DNA of 64,000 nucleotides, from the NCBI GenBank assembly GCA_044449065.1, contig JBIOHP010000021.1, positions 5,937 through 69,936 on the forward strand, given 5' to 3'. How positions within the stretch are numbered: the stretch's first letter is position 1; every line of letters starts with the position of its first letter. The notes under the pieces are model-generated. The model had not been told where the DNA came from. It made no database searches and was given only the letters and a program-made list of their open reading frames with translations. Below, one piece after another: positions 9,101 to 17,400 of this stretch. The DNA comes from JBIOHP01 sp044449065. Lineage in GTDB: Bacteria > Bacteroidota > Ignavibacteria > UBA10030 > SZUA-254. Made by a program: the position numbers and the translations under genes.

Positions 9101-10949
9101 TCGGTGAACCTTTTTCCGGTAATGTAAAATAAAACGTAGCGCCACTGTCTAATTTTCCTGTTCCCCAGACTCTTCCGCCGTGCCGGTGAATAATCCGGTG
9201 CACAATCGCAAGTCCAACTCCCGTGCCGTCAAAATCCTTATTGCTATGAAGGCGCTGAAAAACGCCGAACAATTTATCTGCATAGTGTTCGTCAAATCCT
9301 GCGCCGTTATCTTTTACAAAATATATATTTTCCGTTTCGTTGGACATTGAACCAATTTCTAACATGGCATTTGGTTGTTTTCCCGTAAATTTAATTGCAT
9401 TGGAGATCAGATTCACCAGCACCTGCCGGATCAATTTCTGGTCGCCAAAAGCGGGGAGGATTTCTTTTAATGCTAATTGAATATTGCGATCGGGGACGCG
9501 TGAGCTTAATTCCCCGTAAACTTCATGAACAAGATTCAGCATATTGATGTGGGATATTTTCAATTCCTGCCGTCCCAAGCGGGAAAATTCCAATAGATCA
9601 TCAATTAAGTCTCCCATGCTTTGGACATTGTGACGGATAACATCTAACCGTCGTCTACCCTCTTCATCGAAGTGCTGGCCGTAATCTTCCAGCAGCATCC
9701 GGGAAAATCCGTCAACGGCTCTTAGCGGAGCCCGAAGATCATGCGATACGGAATAGGAAAACGCTTCGAGTTCCTTATTGGCTGCCTCAACCTGGATGGT
9801 TCGTTCCTTTAATTCTTCTTCTGCTCTCTTGCGTTCCGAACGATCTCTGGTCACTTTCGTGAAACCGATCGCATTCCCTTTTTCATCGCGAAGTGTGGTA
9901 GCAATAACATTTGCCCAAAATTGTGAACCGTCTTTTTTCACCCTCCAGCCCTCTTCCTCATATCTTCCATATTCCAGCGCTCGCTGCAACAGAATTGTCG
10001 GCTTGCCTAATTCAAGATCCTCAGATGTATAGAATAAGGAAAAATGTTTTCCAATGATTTCTTCGGGAGGGTATCCTTTAATTTTTTGTGCGCCGGCATT
10101 CCATGTCATAATATTTCCAATAAGATCGACCATGTATATGGCGTAATCTTCCACATCGGTGATAAGCCGGCGGAAATGTTCTTCGCTCTGGCGCAGGTTA
10201 GTTTCCGTACGCTTGCGTTCGGTAATATCGCGTATTGCGCTGATTATAAATGAATCTTCATCGATAGTGAGCGGACTGAGACTGATTTCTACGGGAAATT
10301 CTGAACCATCATTTTTAAGTCCATATAATTCCAATCCAGTCCCCATAGGTCTGGCATGGGGATTGACAATATAGTTGAGTCGATGAATGATATGTCCGTG
10401 ACGGAATCGTTCCGGTAGAAGACCTTCTATGGTGTTACCTTTCAAATCAGCCGGTTGATAGCCGAACATTTTTTCTACTTGGCTGTTTGCAAGAATGATA
10501 TGGCCGGTCGAATTTACCATTATTAAGCCCTCAGGCATCGATTCGAAAATCATGCCTAGTTTAGCTTCCATGAGTTTGATATCATTGATAACTTTTACTC
10601 GGGTAACATCTTTCCGGCTGGAAAGTATCACCGCCGGGGAGCCGTCTGATGGTTCGATGAGTTTATTGGAAATATCGATGTATACAAGCGAGCCGTCTTT
10701 TTTTCGATGAATTGAGCCGTAGTTGCATATTCCTGATCTGATCGTTTCGCCGATTTTTAGCTCTTCTTCGGTATTTCGTTCCGATAATAGTATAAGATTA
10801 CTGAGCGGATGTCCGATTGCCTCCTGTTTCGAATACCCGAAAATATTTTCAGCTCCTTTATTCCAATAAACGACATTTCCATCCGGCGTCAGCGTCAGGA
10901 TAGCATCAGGATTTTCATCAAGTAATTTTTTGTTTGTTTCTTTTATCAT
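9093..10949 (-). CDS. Soluble PAS-domain sensor histidine kinase
   Basis: A 618-residue kinase without membrane segments. Three PAS/PAC modules follow one another (about residues 8-120, 128-245 and 253-375). Then comes a HisKA box with His403 in SVSHDLRAPLRA and a HATPase_c domain: N box NLISNAIKF about 513, G1 DNGAGF about 547, G2 GTGVGLAI about 575. The multi-PAS layout suggests sensing of a cytoplasmic cue such as redox state, oxygen or a ligand, but no heme- or flavin-binding residues can be assigned. It is cotranscribed with the overlapping receiver gene. Its closeness to the cytochrome cluster is suggestive only, since 513 bases separate them. Confidence 0.9.
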   Translation of the reverse strand: MIKETNKKLLDENPDAILTLTPDGNVVYWNKGAENIFGYSKQEAIGHPLSNLILLSERNTEEELKIGETIRSGICNYGSIHRKKDGSLVYIDISNKLIEPSDGSPAVILSSRKDVTRVKVINDIKLMEAKLGMIFESMPEGLIMVNSTGHIILANSQVEKMFGYQPADLKGNTIEGLLPERFRHGHIIHRLNYIVNPHARPMGTGLELYGLKNDGSEFPVEISLSPLTIDEDSFIISAIRDITERKRTETNLRQSEEHFRRLITDVEDYAIYMVDLIGNIMTWNAGAQKIKGYPPEEIIGKHFSLFYTSEDLELGKPTILLQRALEYGRYEEEGWRVKKDGSQFWANVIATTLRDEKGNAIGFTKVTRDRSERKRAEEELKERTIQVEAANKELEAFSYSVSHDLRAPLRAVDGFSRMLLEDYGQHFDEEGRRRLDVIRHNVQSMGDLIDDLLEFSRLGRQELKISHINMLNLVHEVYGELSSRVPDRNIQLALKEILPAFGDQKLIRQVLVNLISNAIKFTGKQPNAMLEIGSMSNETENIYFVKDNGAGFDEHYADKLFGVFQRLHSNKDFDGTGVGLAIVHRIIHRHGGRVWGTGKLDSGATFYFTLPEKGSPNA

Positions 10950-11462
10950 CTATTTTCGTTCATAGTCACATCATGTGAGGATTAATTTCAGGCCTGTTGA
11001 AATATTAATTTTGTTTCGACTTCCTTCTGGGGTTATGTTTTAGGTATATCAATAAAATACGATTTTGTGAATAATGTGGCGGACCGCTGCAGTAATTTTG
11101 AGTGGCGTAAATGATAACGGCTGTTGTGATTGATATAGCAAATTCATCGACCGGATACCGAAACATTAAAAGCAAATAGATAACATAAAATCACGAACGA
11201 AAAACTATCCTCGTGAGCCCATTTTTCAAATTTCATCTCAGGTTCAATGAAAAAAATTTTCTATATATAATATATCTCCCCTCAACAATAAAGGCAAACG
11301 ATCCGGAATGGCTTTTTCACCTTTTACAGTAATTAAGACCCAGAAAAGTAATTAATTTATTCTAATGGTTTATGATTGTAGGTTGGAGAGATTACCGATG
11401 GAGTTATCGGATCGGGGAATGAATTGTTACGGCTACGATTTTTCAATCACCTCCACGAAACC
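10950..11462. other. Intergenic gap upstream of histidine kinase
   Basis: There is no supported gene in 513 bases of AT-rich DNA. A 13-base palindrome TCACATCATGTGA lies at 10966-10978, just upstream of the kinase start, and could be an operator. The right part is downstream of the oxidoreductase gene and shows no clear terminator. Confidence 0.4.
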
Positions 11463-12764
11463 TTACGAACCGGACTCTTCCGTTCTTAAGTTGACGCCAA
11501 TCTTTTTAAGAAACTCGGCAGGCATTTCGCCGCCCGCAAAAACGAACACAAAATCATTGGGAATATCGATGGAATTACCATCCACACCTTTTATTTTGAC
11601 CAAATCTTTTTTTATTTCTTCAACCTGAGAATTAAAGATGACCGTGATATGTCCTTTTTTAATCAATTCATTAATGCGTTGTTCATTTTTTTCTTTCAAT
11701 CGCACAAATGAATCCCGCCGGTAACTCATCGTTACTTTGTTTCCCTTCTGGCGCGCCAATCCGACTGCCGCTTCAATGGCGCTATCTCCACCGCCGACAA
11801 TGAGGAGATTTTTGGATTGATAGTGTTCGGCTTCGATAAGGCGATAATAAACTTTTGGCAAATCTTCACCGGGTACACCCAATTTACGTGGGGTGCCTCT
11901 TCTGCCCAGGGCTAAAACGACATTTTGCGCAGTGTACGTGTCGGTTCCCGTCCGAATTTTAAAATAATCACCGGTCACGGTAATCTCTTCAACCTTCTGA
12001 TTTGTTTTGATATTGAGTTTAAATTGGTCGACGAATTCTTTAAACAGAGCTAAGAGTTGTTCCTTTGCAATCTCGGTATATTTCAATTTTCCATAAAGTG
12101 GAAGTTCCACCGGAGAGGTGAGGACAATCTTTTGTCGCGGATAATGCAGCACCGCGCCTCCCAGGTCATATTGCTCAAGTACCATATAGTTTAAATTATG
12201 CAACTTCGCGGCAAGAGCGCCGCCTATTCCGGCCGGTCCCCCCCCAACCATAACAACATCATACTCTGCTGTTGTCTTTTTGCGATATGCTGCAATATGG
12301 GCAATAGCGTTTTTACTTTGTTCAAAGGCATTACGAATTAATCCTACACCGCCAAGTTCACCGACAATATATAACCCCTGAACATTCGTCATATAATGTT
12401 GATCGTAGACGGGAATTTCCATCCCTTCCTTTGGTTTCCCGAAGCCCATGGTAATAGCGCCCACGGGACACACTTCGGTGCAGACAGCATGACCAACACA
12501 GTGTAAGCCGTTAATGACGGCGGCATGCCCGTCCACAATACCGAGTACATCTTCCGGGCAAACTCGAACGCAACTGGCGCATCCGATGCATTGAAGTATA
12601 TCGATCCGGGGGTGAAGAGTCGCCGGTTCATGCAATCCCGCTTTTTCGCTTTTCGATCTTGCTTCTTCGGCGATTTTCCGATGACGGACAGCTTTGATCC
12701 AATAGGGGACGCCAAAGATGCCGATGAGGATTAAGAATATGATGAGAGTGTAAAACGACTCCAT
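11463..12764 (-). CDS. Membrane-anchored FAD/NAD(P) oxidoreductase with two Fe-S sites
   Basis: A 433-residue protein with one N-terminal membrane segment (about 4-22), a ferredoxin domain and a thioredoxin-reductase-like flavoprotein domain. The first cluster motif is canonical (CIGCASCVRVC, 59-69). The second reads CVGHAVCTEVC (89-99), with His92 where the second cysteine is expected. FAD binds at GGGPAG (174-179) and NAD(P)H at GGGDSA (324-329). The redox CxxC of true thioredoxin reductase is absent, so the acceptor is probably another protein. Its ATG overlaps the stop of the outer-membrane protein gene by one base. Placed last in the cytochrome operon, it could link the NAD(P)H or ferredoxin pool to the membrane chain. 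Direction of electron flow is not shown. Confidence 0.82.
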   Translation of the reverse strand: MESFYTLIIFLILIGIFGVPYWIKAVRHRKIAEEARSKSEKAGLHEPATLHPRIDILQCIGCASCVRVCPEDVLGIVDGHAAVINGLHCVGHAVCTEVCPVGAITMGFGKPKEGMEIPVYDQHYMTNVQGLYIVGELGGVGLIRNAFEQSKNAIAHIAAYRKKTTAEYDVVMVGGGPAGIGGALAAKLHNLNYMVLEQYDLGGAVLHYPRQKIVLTSPVELPLYGKLKYTEIAKEQLLALFKEFVDQFKLNIKTNQKVEEITVTGDYFKIRTGTDTYTAQNVVLALGRRGTPRKLGVPGEDLPKVYYRLIEAEHYQSKNLLIVGGGDSAIEAAVGLARQKGNKVTMSYRRDSFVRLKEKNEQRINELIKKGHITVIFNSQVEEIKKDLVKIKGVDGNSIDIPNDFVFVFAGGEMPAEFLKKIGVNLRTEESGS

Positions 12765-14416
12765 TAGAAACTCCAGCTTAACTCGCTGAAGATATTAAAT
12801 GAGTTGTTGCCGCCACCTATCAATCGTTCGATACTGGTCCAGGCGTTCAGGCGGCCTGAGATGGTGCTCATAAGATCCATCGCATAGGAATCTGTGGCGA
12901 GTTCATCACCGAATTGTTTTGTAAAATGCTTGTATCTCTGGTAACGGATGTTCATGTCGAGGATGCTGCCGAAAGATTTTTGGATGTTGGCTCCCACACC
13001 GTGTGTGGTTGTAAGGATCGTGGAATTGAGATTCAACATCGTCCGGACAATGAATCCGGTATTTAAGACGTTATTAAAACTGAGCGTTGAATTATCAAGG
13101 TATTCCGTCCCAAACGATGCATCCGAGGAACGGGGTGAGTATCCATGATAAATAGAGATATTACCGGGAAGGTAAATCTGTGCGGTCAGATTCAGCGTGT
13201 TTCTGATCGTATTATCTATGAACGAATCGGGCAAGCTCTGAATTGATGAAAATGAATACGTCGATCTATATCCGCTATACCCTAAGCCGACCGAGATGGA
13301 ATTCGACATCCTGTAATTTAAATTTGAATAAAAGTTTGTCAACCGCGGCGCCAGGATGAAGTTCGTATTCGCTTTTGACCGCAGGTCGAGATCGCCTTGC
13401 GCTGAAAAATATAACTGGGGATCCAGCATCGCAGAAACCGAAGAGCTGACTACTTCCCGATCAATTTGAGAGTAGTAGAATGTCCGTGCATATGCAAGCG
13501 CTAAATACTTCATCATGCCGTCGTTCGATTGGAACATTCCGAATACTGCGAATTTTTTCATCGTAGTGGAAACCATACGCTGGGTAAAACTTGGTTCATA
13601 CCCTGCGGCTACCCCGAGACCAAGGTTTCCGGATTTCTTCATGAACATTCCGCCGTCGATATACCCTATCGTAGGTGCATAGACCGGAATGATTCTACCT
13701 AAGGCGCCTAAATAAGCGTTGTCGTCGTATTGCACGCTCATCCGGTAAATGCGCGTCTGGGGTGTATTATTCGGAGAGAACGGATCATGAGTTCCTGAAA
13801 TAAGGGAGCGAATATTGCCGTAAGTTTCAAACCGTATCGGCGAGTTTGCGATTGTTCCACGTACATTGAAAACAATCCCCGGTTGGGTGTAGACCGGTTG
13901 GAAACCAGAAACGACATTCGTATAGTACTGTAACCCCACGCGACCTTGAAGTTTTAACCCCGATTCTCCCGGACGAGTGGATTTCTTATTTGAACTGGCG
14001 CCAAGATTCCCTGTTACTGAAGGCGCTGAAAGGGTATCCTTCTTAAGGGCTGTTTCAGTAGTCTTTGTTTCCGGCTGTGGAATCTGAACCGACGCCGTTA
14101 CCTGCATATCAATCTTCAATGAACGCTTCGTTTGAAGAATTCGTGCCACGGATGATTGAGAACTTGTAGCATACACTTTGAGAAGACCAACGGTGTCTTT
14201 TAAAACGAGAACATACAGAATGGTGGAATCGCCCACCCCGGTTTTATTTCCAAGCGATGTGTAAATAGCATCACCTGCAATATAGGTAATTTTTCCCTGA
14301 ACAACAGTGCTATCTGCGGCACATGCGTTTGCAGCCGGAAAAAGAAATAGAGCAAATATTCCATAACGGAAAACTATAGCATACCATCTTTTCATCATTA
14401 TAAATATTATCAACAC
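12764..14416 (-). CDS. Outer-membrane beta-barrel protein of the cytochrome cluster
   Basis: About 550 residues with a signal peptide ending near ANACA, an N-terminal soluble domain (about 25-125), a Ser/Thr/Pro/Lys-rich linker and a long region (about 165-550) of alternating short beta-strands rich in Tyr, Ser, Asn and Gly. It ends in WSF, the terminal phenylalanine usual for barrels folded by BamA. The start is GTG at 14416, supported by AGGAG just upstream; an ATG at 14398 is the alternative. It lies six bases from the 67-heme cytochrome gene. By position it could be the porin of a porin-cytochrome conduit, but I see no CxxC or sequence likeness to MtrB or PioB. That role is inference. Confidence 0.7.
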   Translation of the reverse strand: MLIIFIMMKRWYAIVFRYGIFALFLFPAANACAADSTVVQGKITYIAGDAIYTSLGNKTGVGDSTILYVLVLKDTVGLLKVYATSSQSSVARILQTKRSLKIDMQVTASVQIPQPETKTTETALKKDTLSAPSVTGNLGASSNKKSTRPGESGLKLQGRVGLQYYTNVVSGFQPVYTQPGIVFNVRGTIANSPIRFETYGNIRSLISGTHDPFSPNNTPQTRIYRMSVQYDDNAYLGALGRIIPVYAPTIGYIDGGMFMKKSGNLGLGVAAGYEPSFTQRMVSTTMKKFAVFGMFQSNDGMMKYLALAYARTFYYSQIDREVVSSSVSAMLDPQLYFSAQGDLDLRSKANTNFILAPRLTNFYSNLNYRMSNSISVGLGYSGYRSTYSFSSIQSLPDSFIDNTIRNTLNLTAQIYLPGNISIYHGYSPRSSDASFGTEYLDNSTLSFNNVLNTGFIVRTMLNLNSTILTTTHGVGANIQKSFGSILDMNIRYQRYKHFTKQFGDELATDSYAMDLMSTISGRLNAWTSIERLIGGGNNSFNIFSELSWSF

Positions 14417-14422
14417 GCTCTC

Positions 14423-17400
14423 CTAAGTATTTCTATGACAGGAATAGCAGGAGGTCGGTGTATACGTGAAGCCGTTAACTCCGGAATGGTTGCTGGTCAC
14501 GTTTGCCTGACTATTGTGAGCATGGCATTGAATACAGGTAAATTGAGAGTAATCAGAAACAACAGTATGGCAATCGGCGCAAAGTGTCCATCTTCCCAGA
14601 TGAGTTCCGGAATTTATTTTAAAGTATTGCGTGTCGTGGTTATAGCTTAACGTAGTCCAGACTGTTGTTGTATGACAAGTGGCGCAATTGTGCGGGAAAC
14701 TACCCGATGCGTGTGGGGGGCTTGCCGCGCCGGCATAATCGGTGGAGTGACATTGGTAGCAATCGGTATATACCAACTGGTAATTTCCGTTGATGTGGCA
14801 CGATTGGCACGTGCCGGTCGAGTGTGCACCGGTGAGCTGGAAATGTGTTGTCGAATGATCGAACGTTGCCGGACTCCAGGCGGTCGTGTTATGGCATGTC
14901 GTACAAGTTTGCGAGAAATTCCCGGCGACATGATTCGGATTGAGCGCGCCGGTGAAATCTGCACTGTGGCATTGATAGCAACTAGTATACACTAATTGGT
15001 AATTTCCGTTTGTATGACAGGAAATACAAGCCACCGCCGGGTGCGCTCCGGTAAGCGGAAAATGAGTTGTCGAATGATCGAATGTCGCCGGACTCCACGC
15101 AGTTGTTGTGTGACAGGTAGTACAATCTTGTGAAAAATTCCCAGTCACATGGTTGGGATTGAGTGCACCTGTGAAATCCGCGCTATGGCATTGGTAGCAA
15201 TTTGTGTATACCAACTGATAATTTCCATTTGTGTGACAGGTTTGGCATGCCATTGTTAAGTGGTAACCGGTCAACGGGAAGTGTGTTGTGTTATGATCAA
15301 ACGTTGCGGGGTTCCACGCGGTTGTGTTGTGACACATTGTACAGGTTTGCGAGAAATTACCCGCGACATGGTTCGGGTTGAGCGCGCCGGTGAAATTTGC
15401 GCTGTGGCATTGGTAGCAATTTGCGTATACCAACTGATAGTTTCCATTTGTGTGACAGGTTTGACATGCCATGGTTAAATGAAAACCGGTTAACGGGAAA
15501 TGCGTTGTATTGTGATCAAATGTGGCCGGAGTCCATGCAGTTGTTGTATGACACTGTGAGCAATCCTGTGGGAAATTACCCGCGACGTGATCTGGATTGG
15601 TTGCGCTTGTGAAGTTTCCGCTGTGGCATTGATAACAATTGGCATATACCAATTGATAATTACTATTAACATGGCATGATAAACACGCGGTTGATGTATG
15701 TACTCCCGTTAATGGGAAGTGAGTAGTGTTATGGTCAAACGTTGCCTGCGTCCAATCTGTCGTATTATGACATGTGGAGCAATCATGAGAATAATTTCCA
15801 GTAACATGGTTCGGATTGAGAGCACCCGTAAAATTAGCGCTGTGGCATTGGTAGCAATTTGTGTACACCAATTGAAAATTTCCGTTGGTATGGCAGGTTT
15901 GGCACGGAACGGATACATGAGCTCCGGTTAATGGAAAATGCGTCGTGTTGTGATCGAAAGATGCGGGACTCCATGCGGTTGTATTATGACAAATTGTGCA
16001 ATCTTGCGAATAATTCCCCGCTACATGATTCGGGTTTATTGCTCCGGTGAAATCCGTGTTATGACACTGATAACACGCTGAGTATACCAATTGAAAATTC
16101 CCATTTGTGTGACAGGTTTGGCACGCCATGGTTAAATGAAAACCGGTTAATGGGAAATGCGTTGTATTGTGATCGAAGGTCGCCGGGGACCATGCAGTGG
16201 TATTATGACAGGTAGTACAATCCTGCGAGAAATTCCCCGCAACATGATTTGGATTAAGAGCGCCCGTAAAATTCGCGCTATGGCATTGGTAGCAATTTGT
16301 GTACACCAATTGATAATTTCCATTTGTGTGACAAGTTTGACACGTCATCGTTAGATGATACCCTGTCAATGGAAAATGTGTTGTATTGTGGTCGAATGTT
16401 GCCGGAGACCATGCCGTTGTAGTATGACATGTGGTGCAATCTTGTGAGAAATTCCCGGTAACATGATTTGGATTGAGCGCGCCGGTAAAATTTGTGCTGT
16501 GGCATTGATAACAATTAGTATACATCAATTGGTAATTGTTGTTCGTATGGCAAGATAGACAAACCACTGACGAATGTGCTCCGGTCAATTGAAAATGAGT
16601 TGTGTTGTGATCAAATGTTGCTGGAGTCCATCCAGTGAGCGTATGACAGGTTGTGCAATCATGAGAGTAGGCGCCTGCCACATGATCAGGATTTTTTGTC
16701 CCGGTAAAATTAACATTATGACATTGATAACAATCCGTTGTCGACAGGGTATAATTGTTGTTTACATGGCACGCCACGCATGCGGTCGTCTGATGTATGC
16801 CCAGTAGCGGGAAACCCGTCGTTGTATGGTTAAAGGTGCCATTGCTCCAATCGTTCGTAGTATGGCAAAGGAGGCAGTTATGGGAGAAATTTCCGGCAAC
16901 ATGATTCGGGTCGGTAACACGCTGGTACTCGGCGCTGTGACATTGATAACAATCGGTATACGTCAATTGGTAATTTCCATTAAGATGGCATGCCTGGCAT
17001 GTGATCGTAAGATGTTTTCCTGTTAATTGAAAATGGGTGGTATTATGATCGAATGTCGCCGGCGTCCATGCTGTTGTGTTATGGCATGTTGTGCAATCGT
17101 GGGAGAATAATCCTCCTGTATGATCCGGACTTGTTGCTCCCGCAAAATTTGTGCTGTGGCACTGGTAACAATCGGTAAAGACCAACTGATAATTTCCACC
17201 GATGTGGCACGTTAGGCACGCTACTGCCGGATGTGCACCGGTCAGAGGGAAATGTGTTGTACTATGATCAAATGTTGCCGGTGTCCATGCTGTTGTCGTA
17301 TGACATGTTGTGCAATTATGAGAATAATTTCCAGTAACATGATTGGGATTTAATATGCCGGTGAAATTGGCGCTATGGCATTGGTAACAATCGGTATACA

